Shown here: piece by piece, positions 1 through 5,264 of the stretch
Layout: every line of letters starts with the position of its first letter
How positions within the stretch are numbered: position 1 is the stretch's first letter
NCBI GenBank assembly: GCA_900556525.1
Contig: USOZ01000139.1
Coordinates: forward strand, 1-5,318
DNA length: 5,318 nt
Reading direction: 5' to 3'
Origin: an uncultured Oscillospiraceae bacterium
Lineage (GTDB): Bacteria > Bacillota > Clostridia > Oscillospirales > Ruminococcaceae
Notes under the pieces: model-generated
Databases searched by the model: none
Seen by the model: only the letters and a program-made list of their open reading frames with translations
What the model was told of the DNA's origin: nothing
Translations under genes and position numbers: made by a program

Positions 1-42
1 GGCGGTTTCATCGCACGAGCTTTCTATAGCAAGAATTTTCAT
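1..42 (-). CDS. tsaD: tRNA N6-adenosine threonylcarbamoyltransferase TsaD, N-terminal fragment
   Basis: Only the first 14 codons lie in the window; the gene continues past the left edge. They read MKILAIESSCDETA, which matches the highly conserved N-terminus of TsaD/Gcp/Kae1 (an I-E-[ST]-S-C-D-E-T signature in the ASKHA-type ATP-binding fold). TsaD is the cytoplasmic enzyme that transfers the threonylcarbamoyl group to A37 of ANN-decoding tRNAs, working with TsaB and TsaE. An in-frame ATG six codons upstream (position 60) would add MKGLLN. I prefer the ATG at 42 because a GAAAGG Shine-Dalgarno sits 10 bases before it and the family normally begins at MKILAIE, while the ATG at 60 has only an A-rich run before it. 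A consensus sigma-A promoter at 84-112 drives it, giving a short leader of about 35 nt. Family identity is firm despite the short fragment. Confidence 0.9.
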   Translation of the reverse strand, partial: MKILAIESSCDETA

Positions 43-83
43 ATTCAACAAACCTTTCATTTTTTCATTGTTACATATAGTTT

Positions 84-112
84 ATTTTATCACGCTGACT
101 GCCTTTTGTCAA
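84..112 (-). promoter_or_regulatory. Sigma-A type promoter for tsaD
   Basis: On the minus strand a perfect -35 box TTGACA (107-112) is followed by a 17-base spacer and a -10 box TAAAAT (84-89), one mismatch from TATAAT. The predicted transcription start is near position 77, about 35 bases before the preferred tsaD start codon. It separates tsaD from the terminated transcript of the upstream genes. Confidence 0.85.
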
Positions 113-275
113 TTCCACCTTTTTGTTCATTTTTTTTTGCAAAATTCCTCAAAAAATCCGCTAACGTCAAAACCCATGCTGTCGTCGCCGCTATTAAACG
201 GCGCCGTTATCATTCCCGAACGGAAAGGCTTTGTTTTTCGGGAAAGCGGCTAATTGAAAAAGCTCTAAAAACATA

Positions 276-302
276 AAACCCGAGGATTTTCTCCTCGGGT
301 TT
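276..302 (-). terminator. Intrinsic terminator after the membrane propeller gene
   Basis: A perfect 11-bp stem (276-286 paired with 292-302) with a 5-base loop lies 12 bases after the stop codon of the 315-2156 gene. On the minus strand the stem is followed by a U-rich run (TTTTATGTTTTTAG). On the plus strand a T7 tract at 306-312 follows, so the hairpin could work in both directions, although no convergent plus-strand gene is visible. An outer 8-bp inverted repeat, AAAAAGCT (257-264) and AGCTTTTT (303-310), flanks the core stem. Confidence 0.85.
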
Positions 303-314
303 AGCTTTTTTTGC

Positions 315-2156
315 TTAACGCCAGCTGTCTGTGCCGCTGTCGCGAACAACAACGACCTTTTCGGGCGTTATTTCATTTACTCTGAACTCTGACTTTTCTT
401 CGTCGGCGAACTCGACCGTTCCGACCGCTGCGCAAATGCTGCTGTCTGCGGAAATTTCATATATAAATCCGTCAACCTTAAAGTACGTCAAACCGTCCTT
501 GTTTGTTATGCGCACATTTTCGTTCAGCTGTTCTGCGGAAACAAGCATTCCCTTGTTCGCGTACAGAATGTACTTATCGGTATCGGAAATGAGCGCGAAG
601 CTCTCAAAATCGTCGCCGCGTCTGATTTTCATTGTTTTGCCGAATGCGGCAAGCTCCGTTATTTCTCCCGTTGTCATATCGAAAGAATACAGCTTTGTTC
701 CTGTGAGCGCGTCGAGCATCGTCAGGTAAAGCGCGCTGTTCTTACAGCCTACGACCGACACGGGCGCCTGTGCGTCCATAAGCGGACGGAACTGTATTCC
801 CGTTTCAGAGGAGATCTGAACCTCGTAGATAAAGCTGCTTGTTTCGGAGATAGCCTTCACGAAATATTTATCCTGCGCCGCGCTGTAATGAATCGTTCCA
901 AGTTCAGCCGAGCCTAGATTTGCGCTTACGTCATAGGTGTGAAGCTTGTCGTTCGCGAGATCCGCAACGGATATGAGGTTTCTCGCCCCGCCTGCTCCGC
1001 AGCCTGTAATAATTATCCTGTTTTCATTTCTGAACGCGATCTTCGGACTGCTAAGTTCTGCGGAAGCGCCGCCCTGGTCGCGGATAATTCCGCCGAGCGT
1101 GTAAAGATAAACGCCGTTTTTCGTAAGAACTACCGCATTATCGCCGCTTACGACAGTTTCGATCGAATTTAAAACGTTAAGTTCGTATATTTCTGTGAGA
1201 AGTCCGACGTCGGAACCGTAGTATGTCGTGGAAGTGATTTCGTTCGCGGGAACTTCGACCGTTGTTTCGGGAGTTGTTTCCTGCGCCGCGGAAGTCGTTT
1301 CGTCCGGCTCGTCGAATTCTTCGTCGTCTTCGGGATTTTCTTCTTCGGGGTCGTCTGAATCACTCGCTGCGGGAGGCTTGAGCGTATTGGAAGCATTATC
1401 CGCAGATTCGCCGATCGCGGGAACGCTTACCTCCTCGGTAACCTTTTCCGAGTCGAAAGAGAACGACGTTGTTGTTACGGGCGCGGTCGTTAAAGCCGTG
1501 GACGTGGTTATATAATACTGATCGTTTATCAGCGGGTCATTATCTTCGACAGTTATCGGGCAGAATGTGTCGTCGTTAATTTCGTCCGAACCCATTTCCG
1601 CAAGATAAACGGAAGAGAGATCCTGAATACTGCGATAGTACATTGAAAGCGTTGAGATCTTTACTGCGGCAACATTCTTTTCGTCGCCGTATTCCGCCTT
1701 ATATTCGGAAACCGCGTCGGTTCCCTTTATAGTACCGTCTGTCAGATAGAGAGTCTCATAGTCGATCTCGCCCATATCCGCAATTCCCGAGAACGCCATA
1801 ACAATATCGTTACAGCTTACGGGCTCGCGGAATGTTATATAAATATTTACGGTGCGGTTTTCGCTCGACTGGAGATTAAAATAGTTCTGCTCGGCTTCGC
1901 TGAGGCGCTGTGCCGCAGAAAGCGCGGACGCCGGATCTACCTTTATGTCGGGACCGGAGGATCTCGCGTTCATATAGCCGACTGCCGAAACAGTAAGCGC
2001 GACCGCTGCCGCAACGCCTGCCGCAGGCTTCCAATAATCGGCGGCAAACTTCTGCCAAGCCGGCTTTTTCGCCTGTTTAAGCGCGCCTGCGCGTATTTTT
2101 TCCGGGTCAAGGGCGTACCGCGACATAAGCTCACGGTAGAATTCCTTTTCCGTCAT
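315..2156 (-). CDS. Single-pass membrane protein with Thr/acid-rich stalk and beta-propeller-like ectodomain; putative anti-sigma partner
   Basis: The 613-residue product was not matched to a named family. The order seen is: a short, helical, basic cytoplasmic N-terminus (1-41, K/R-rich at 27-36); one hydrophobic segment (about 42-62), giving an inside-to-outside topology; a membrane-proximal domain (about 70-210) with two cysteines (C115, C199) that could form a disulphide; a low-complexity linker (about 216-312) with TTT/PVTTT runs and an Asp/Glu block at 267-286; and a C-terminal domain (about 315-605) of short beta-strand repeats with 'LYLY/KLYSFD/FIYEIS' blade-like segments, suggesting a beta-propeller. 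The ATG at 2156 has an excellent AAGGAGG Shine-Dalgarno 7 bases upstream. It lies 34 bases after the sigma-factor gene, so the two are probably co-transcribed. The topology resembles membrane anti-sigma factors such as RsgI-like proteins, but no zinc anti-sigma HxxxCxxC motif is present. The gene and topology are secure; the anti-sigma role is inferred from position and architecture only. Confidence 0.88.
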   Translation of the reverse strand: MTEKEFYRELMSRYALDPEKIRAGALKQAKKPAWQKFAADYWKPAAGVAAAVALTVSAVGYMNARSSGPDIKVDPASALSAAQRLSEAEQNYFNLQSSENRTVNIYITFREPVSCNDIVMAFSGIADMGEIDYETLYLTDGTIKGTDAVSEYKAEYGDEKNVAAVKISTLSMYYRSIQDLSSVYLAEMGSDEINDDTFCPITVEDNDPLINDQYYITTSTALTTAPVTTTSFSFDSEKVTEEVSVPAIGESADNASNTLKPPAASDSDDPEEENPEDDEEFDEPDETTSAAQETTPETTVEVPANEITSTTYYGSDVGLLTEIYELNVLNSIETVVSGDNAVVLTKNGVYLYTLGGIIRDQGGASAELSSPKIAFRNENRIIITGCGAGGARNLISVADLANDKLHTYDVSANLGSAELGTIHYSAAQDKYFVKAISETSSFIYEVQISSETGIQFRPLMDAQAPVSVVGCKNSALYLTMLDALTGTKLYSFDMTTGEITELAAFGKTMKIRRGDDFESFALISDTDKYILYANKGMLVSAEQLNENVRITNKDGLTYFKVDGFIYEISADSSICAAVGTVEFADEEKSEFRVNEITPEKVVVVRDSGTDSWR

Positions 2157-2190
2157 TGCGCATCCTCCTTTCCGTTTTATTTTATGTAAA

Positions 2191-2733
2191 TCAAAGATTA
2201 AACTTCTTTTTCTGACGCTCGATCGTTCGGTAAAGCTTATTTTTTACCGACGAGAGGTTCATATCAAGGTTCTTTGCGATCTCGTCGAGTTTCATATCGC
2301 AGACGAAATGCAGATAAAATATTTTTCCGACAACGGGGTCGTCGTTGGCAATATCGTCGAAAATCTGTTTTGCAAGCATACTGTTGCAGAGAACGTCCTC
2401 GAGGCTTTTCTGCTCGCGGGACATTTCCGCTTCTACCGCGACCATCTGTTCCTCGGTAAAATCCGCAAAAGAAGTCGCAGAGCTATGCTTTTTCACAAAG
2501 CCGAAATAATTCTTACATTCAAACTTTGCAATGTTTATCACAAACGCTTCCGAATTTTCAATGTCGTCATATCCCTTTTTCGCAATTCGCTGATAGAACC
2601 GCGCGTAGATATTCTGAAGAATGTCCTCGGATTCCTGAATACTGCCGCATTTGCTCACGACATAGCGGGAAACCGATGAAAACGTTTCCGAATAAACCTT
2701 ATTAAAGTAAGCGTCAAGCGCTTCGCTGCCCAA
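2191..2733 (-). CDS. ECF-like RNA polymerase sigma factor (sigma-70 family)
   Basis: The 180-residue product carries the two domains expected of an ECF-size sigma factor. Region 2 is at about 7-79, with the core-binding signature around ESEDILQNIYARFY (about 34-47). Region 4 is at about 131-180, with a helix-turn-helix of the form L-x-E-I-A-x-N-L-x-M-N-x-S-S-V-K-N-x-L-x-R, which reads the -35 element. No sigma-1 or sigma-3 domain fits in this length. I place the start at the TTG at 2733, preceded by GAGGTGA, which fits the extended anti-Shine-Dalgarno, with GAGG ending 8 bases before the codon. The frame stays open to a TTG at 2901, but that codon overlaps the -10 box and lies upstream of the predicted transcription start, so the extra 56 residues are unlikely to be made. 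The next gene begins 34 bases downstream and may encode its regulator. The target regulon is unknown; it may include envelope genes such as the neighbouring unit, but the promoters seen here look sigma-A dependent. Confidence 0.9.
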   Translation of the reverse strand: MGSEALDAYFNKVYSETFSSVSRYVVSKCGSIQESEDILQNIYARFYQRIAKKGYDDIENSEAFVINIAKFECKNYFGFVKKHSSATSFADFTEEQMVAVEAEMSREQKSLEDVLCNSMLAKQIFDDIANDDPVVGKIFYLHFVCDMKLDEIAKNLDMNLSSVKNKLYRTIERQKKKFNL

Positions 2734-2745
2734 AAGCCTCACCTC
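2734..2745 (-). promoter_or_regulatory. Ribosome binding site deciding a TTG start for the sigma factor
   Basis: GAGGTGA (2739-2745) matches the 3' end of 16S rRNA over seven bases, and GAGG ends 8 bases before the TTG at 2731-2733. The in-frame GTG at 2740-2742 lies inside this sequence and has no separate site of its own, so it is a less likely start. Confidence 0.7.
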
Positions 2746-2894
2746 GCTTTGCTGCCTACACTTAGTAGTAGGCGATTTTCCCGAAAAAGTTTCACCCCCG
2801 CAAGAAAAAGTTGCCGTATGACAATTCCGGTTGCGGAACTTTTTTCGCGCTGTTATGCGCTTTCCCGCGCGTAACAAATCCCTAAAAAGATTCT
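2734..2894 (-). promoter_or_regulatory. Long structured 5' leader of the sigma-factor transcript, possible regulatory RNA
   Basis: The predicted start near 2894 and the TTG start at 2733 leave about 160 untranslated bases with several inverted repeats. These are GTTA-GCGC/GCGC-TAAC with a 6-base loop and one A-C mismatch (2852-2875); TTCCG/CGGAA with a 4-base loop (2825-2838); GCAA/TTGC (2800-2814); and a perfect 6-bp stem GCCTAC/GTAGGC with an 8-base loop (2754-2773). The segment AAAAAGTTCCG can instead pair with the downstream CGG-C-AACTTTTT (one bulged C), excluding the TTCCG/CGGAA hairpin. I do not recognise a known riboswitch class. Structure and regulation are inferences from base pairing done by eye. 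Confidence 0.4.
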
Positions 2895-2900
2895 GACTCA

Positions 2901-2929
2901 ATTATAGCACAAAAACTGTTGTTTTACAA
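2901..2929 (-). promoter_or_regulatory. Sigma-A type promoter for the sigma factor/membrane protein operon
   Basis: On the minus strand a -35 box TTGTAA (2924-2929) and a perfect -10 box TATAAT (2901-2906) are separated by 17 bases, with predicted transcription start near 2894. Small overlapping dyads cover the -35 region and spacer: GTTGT-TTT-ACAAC at 2918-2930, and AAAAC-TGTT-GTTTT at 2912-2925. They could bind a repressor or be chance in A/T-rich DNA. The promoter looks like a housekeeping one, so the sigma factor is not obviously autoregulated through its own ECF promoter. Confidence 0.85.
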
Positions 2930-2972
2930 CTCATAATTCTTTCCTTTTATGCCTGTTCCTGCCGTAATGAAA

Positions 2973-2992
2973 GGGGCGGACAACTCCGCCCC
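2973..2992 (-). terminator. GC-rich hairpin after the bactofilin gene, weak intrinsic terminator
   Basis: An 8-bp stem (GGGGCGGA with TCCGCCCC) and a 4-base loop sit 13 bases after the bactofilin stop codon. On the minus strand the stem is followed by only TTTCATTACGG, so the U-tract is short and termination may be incomplete. Its place between the bactofilin stop and the next promoter supports a terminator role. Confidence 0.55.
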
Positions 2993-3005
2993 CATATTAT
3001 ACGGC

Positions 3006-3935
3006 TTATTCCCCGATCGTGATAGCGTCCGGGAAAATGTTCTTGCTTTCCTCTTTATTGAGGAATGTTGTGCTTACATAGCCCTGAATGATAGCGCCGT
3101 CGTTTACGGTTATCGTCGAAGCGCTTATGTCGCCGAAAACGACCGCATCGCTTTTTAGCTCAGCTTTGCCGGTTATCCCGAGGTTGCCCTTGATCTTACC
3201 GTTGACGTTCGCGTATGTAGAAGTAAGGTCGCCGATAAGAAGTGTGTCGCGCTCCATGAACGCGTTGCCCTTCATGCGGATATTGCCCTGTATCTGCGAT
3301 GTTCTCATATTTGCGTTGTTGCAGGCAATATCGCCGACGACCTTTCCGTTAAGGTCAATGTCCTTCGTTGTCTCAACGTTGCCCTTTATATTGCCGTCAA
3401 TGCTCATATTCGCGAAAGAGCGGATATTTCCGTCAATGACGGTGTTCTTAGAAATAATAGTCGTTTCGTTATCGTCAACTCCCGAACGGTAAGGCGCGGT
3501 TGTAAACGATGACGGCTGCGGCTGACTTTCAACATTGTTATAGCTTCTCTCTGCACCGTAGTTCTGTCCATAGTTCTGCTGAGCGTCACTCTGTCGAGAA
3601 TACGGCTGCTCCTGCTGAGGCTCGCTGCGCGGGGGAACGCTCTGCTGCGCCTCGGGCTGTTCGGGGCGGGAGAAAGTCTGCTCAAAAGCGGACTGCTGGC
3701 GGCTGTATTCTTCCGCGTTCTGTGCGGCGCGGCGCTCGATTTCTTCAAATTCGTCCATTTCCGAGGGCTTTTCCTGCTCGGAAACGCCGCCTATCGACAT
3801 AAATTCCGAGGTATCCTCCGCGGCGACAGCGTTTCTCATACCCGCAACGGTCGTCTTATTATCGCTGCGCTTTTCGTCTTTTCCGTTTCCGGTAAGCTCT
3901 CTTACCGCCTGTGAAAAGTTTTCTTTAATGCCCAT
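3006..3935 (-). CDS. Bactofilin-family cytoskeletal protein with long disordered N-terminal region
   Basis: The 309-residue product ends in a bactofilin (DUF583-type) domain at about 158-288. It is built from short beta-strand rungs with glycines about every 15-18 residues (G169, G185, G201, G217, G235, G250, G268, G285) in repeats such as IDGNI, IKGNV, VVGDI, IQGNI, IKGNL and VFGDI. This is the expected right-handed beta-helix. Bactofilins polymerise without nucleotide on the inner face of the membrane and place cell-wall or shape factors. Residues 1-16 (MGIKENFSQAVRELTG) could form an amphipathic, membrane-touching helix. Residues 60-150 are rich in Q, E, P, S and Y (for example YGQNYG) and are probably disordered. 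The protein is longer than the usual 100-200 residues of the family because of this N-terminus. The ATG start has GAAAGGA 10 bases upstream. The gene follows the deacetylase stop by 18 bases, so they form one operon. Confidence 0.95.
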   Translation of the reverse strand: MGIKENFSQAVRELTGNGKDEKRSDNKTTVAGMRNAVAAEDTSEFMSIGGVSEQEKPSEMDEFEEIERRAAQNAEEYSRQQSAFEQTFSRPEQPEAQQSVPPRSEPQQEQPYSRQSDAQQNYGQNYGAERSYNNVESQPQPSSFTTAPYRSGVDDNETTIISKNTVIDGNIRSFANMSIDGNIKGNVETTKDIDLNGKVVGDIACNNANMRTSQIQGNIRMKGNAFMERDTLLIGDLTSTYANVNGKIKGNLGITGKAELKSDAVVFGDISASTITVNDGAIIQGYVSTTFLNKEESKNIFPDAITIGE

Positions 3936-3953
3936 TTTTTTACAATCCTTTCG

Positions 3954-5105
3954 TTAGAACTGAAGCGGTCTTACGTTTTTGGTCAGCTGACCGAACTTAA
4001 AGCCCCGTTCATCGCTTATCAGCGCCTTTATAATATCCTCGAGAACGAGAATTGTGTTATAACCTCCGTTGTGGTCGTGCATGAGTATTACCGCGCGGGT
4101 CTTTCCCTCGACCTCGCTCAGAACATTCGTGTACATCTGCGTCCATGTTGCGCCGAGCGCGTCCTCGCTGTCAACGTTCCAATCGAAATAAATGAAGCCT
4201 CTGCGGGTCATTTCTTCGATTATCGCGTCACGCGTATCGCAGTTGTAGTCGTTTATGCTTCCGCCCGGAAAGCGGAAAAGCTCGCATTTTATGCCTGTCG
4301 CGTCATAAACGCGGTCGTACGCCGTCTTGAAGTCCTCAAGATACGCTTCGACGCTCGCGTAAATGTCGTTATAGACATGGCTCGCGGAGTGGATACCGAT
4401 AGAGTGTCCCGCGTCCGCGATTTTTTTGAGCAGTCGGTTACATTCGTCGCTGCCGCTAGGGACAACGAAAAACGTCGCCTTTAAATTGTATTTATCGAGA
4501 TAATAGAGAATATTTTCGGTATATTTCGACGGACCGTCGTCAAAAGTGAGGTAAAGATAATCGTCATCCGCATTGTATACAATATCGCTTGTGCCGTAGC
4601 AGTAAAGCTCGGGGTACATTTCGGCGTAGCTAGACGGCGCTTCGGCAGGCTCGGTGTACGAGGTCGTGCGGAAAGGGGCTGTCGTTTCGGGAACAGACGT
4701 AACCGCAGCGCTTTCCTCGGCGGTTATTTCCTCGCTTTCGGGGGTAGTTGTCACGGGAGCAGATTCGGCGGACTCTGAATTCTGCGCGTTGTCCGAAACG
4801 TTCATCGCGGGAACGGATTTCACGAACGAAGCGTAAAGTTCCGCATCGTTTTCGCTAAGAAGCTGCAAAAACGCCTCTTTTTCATCCGATTTTTCATAAA
4901 GTCCGAGGAGTGCGTTCGGGTCGGACGGATCGATAGCGCCGCTTTCGCGAAGCTGAGCGATTTGCTGTTCAAGCTCGGCGATCTCGCTGCTTTTTCCGCT
5001 GTTCTGTGCGCCGAAAATTATGCAGAGCGTCACGGGAATGATGATCAGCAGCGCCACAACGCCGATAATGAGATGTTTAAAAAATTTTACACTGCCGAAA
5101 TACAA
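3954..5105 (-). CDS. Membrane-anchored polysaccharide deacetylase (NodB homology, carbohydrate esterase 4), likely peptidoglycan deacetylase
   Basis: The 383-residue product starts with a short basic N-terminus and one membrane anchor (about 12-32), then a heptad-like helix (39-55), a helical stretch (about 60-98), a Thr/Ser/Glu-rich linker with PVTTT (about 100-158), and an extracellular NodB domain (about 180-375). All five CE4 motifs are visible: TFDDGP (187-192; D189 presumed base, D190 metal ligand), HSASH (239-243; metal-binding H239 and H243), RFPGG (278-282), DWNVDSEDA (308-316) and ILMHD (340-344; H343). It should therefore be a metal-dependent enzyme removing N-acetyl groups from wall glycan, which commonly reduces lysozyme sensitivity; whether GlcNAc or MurNAc is the substrate cannot be told. 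The TTG at 5105 is preferred over the GTG at 5111 because GGAGG lies 7 bases before the TTG but only 1 base before the GTG. It is the first gene of an operon with the bactofilin. Confidence 0.94.
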   Translation of the reverse strand: MYFGSVKFFKHLIIGVVALLIIIPVTLCIIFGAQNSGKSSEIAELEQQIAQLRESGAIDPSDPNALLGLYEKSDEKEAFLQLLSENDAELYASFVKSVPAMNVSDNAQNSESAESAPVTTTPESEEITAEESAAVTSVPETTAPFRTTSYTEPAEAPSSYAEMYPELYCYGTSDIVYNADDDYLYLTFDDGPSKYTENILYYLDKYNLKATFFVVPSGSDECNRLLKKIADAGHSIGIHSASHVYNDIYASVEAYLEDFKTAYDRVYDATGIKCELFRFPGGSINDYNCDTRDAIIEEMTRRGFIYFDWNVDSEDALGATWTQMYTNVLSEVEGKTRAVILMHDHNGGYNTILVLEDIIKALISDERGFKFGQLTKNVRPLQF

Positions 5106-5117
5106 GGGCACGCCTCC
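5106..5117 (-). promoter_or_regulatory. Ribosome binding site deciding a TTG start for the deacetylase
   Basis: GGAGG (5113-5117) is 7 bases before the TTG at 5103-5105, while the in-frame GTG at 5109-5111 is only one base away, too close for normal initiation. The choice changes the protein by two residues only. Confidence 0.65.
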
Positions 5118-5131
5118 GCTTCTGAAAGGTC

Positions 5132-5151
5132 ATATATGTGCATACATATAT
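5132..5151. repeat. Perfect inverted repeat at the deacetylase transcription start, possible operator
   Basis: ATATATGT and ACATATAT (8 bp each) flank a GCAT centre, making a near-symmetric 20-base dyad. It lies just downstream of the -10 box and spans the predicted start near 5150. It could be a repressor site or a 5' hairpin in the mRNA. The A/T alternation makes a chance origin possible. Confidence 0.4.
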
Positions 5152-5156
5152 ATTTT

Positions 5157-5185
5157 ATAATACCTTATTATTCGCGGATTGTCAA
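5157..5185 (-). promoter_or_regulatory. Sigma-A type promoter for the deacetylase-bactofilin operon
   Basis: On the minus strand a perfect TTGACA (-35, 5180-5185) is separated by 17 bases from TATTAT (-10, 5157-5162). The predicted start is near 5150, leaving a leader of about 45 nt before the TTG start. Confidence 0.85.
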
Positions 5186-5227
5186 GTAATTTTCGGCTTT
5201 CGGGCATATTTTTTTGAAATCAGCGCC

Positions 5228-5264
5228 AAAAAACAAGACTCCGCAAACAGTATTGTTTGCGAAG
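5228..5264 (-). terminator. Intrinsic terminator of an upstream gene outside the window
   Basis: On the minus strand an 11-bp stem (5254-5264 with 5239-5249, including one T-G wobble) and a 4-base loop (ATAC) are followed by TCTTG and a T6 run (5228-5233). It would end a leftward transcript entering from the right edge. The 54 bases between it and the edge contain an in-frame TAA at 5303-5305 in one frame, which could be the end of that gene, but too little is present to identify it. Confidence 0.75.

Noticed and set aside
127..213. Minus-strand 28-codon ORF starting MITAPFNSG
   Set aside because: It has no properly spaced Shine-Dalgarno and no promoter, and it lies between a terminator and the tsaD promoter. 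Its composition looks plausible, but it is too short to support without conservation.
68..253. Plus-strand 61-codon ORF left of the terminator
   Set aside because: It runs antisense through the tsaD promoter, has no clear ribosome binding site, and its first half is a T-rich, low-complexity translation. No family resemblance was seen.
1322..1345. Asn-Pro bond (N274-P275) in the propeller protein as an RsgI-like self-cleavage site
   Set aside because: Some RsgI-type anti-sigma factors are reported to self-cleave at an Asn-Pro bond, but that occurs in a folded domain near the membrane. Here the pair lies in an acidic, probably disordered linker.
1221..1510. Plus-strand Ser/Gly/Val-rich ORF opposite the stalk of the propeller protein
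   Set aside because: It is an antisense shadow of the low-complexity Thr/Asp/Glu linker codons and has no independent start signals.
2734..2894. Known riboswitch (for example c-di-GMP, cobalamin, preQ1) in the sigma leader
   Set aside because: I looked for the conserved cores I know and found none, so I call it only an unclassified structured leader.
3088..3492. Plus-strand 134-codon ORF opposite the bactofilin domain
   Set aside because: It is an antisense mirror of the repetitive beta-helix codons and has no Shine-Dalgarno or promoter.
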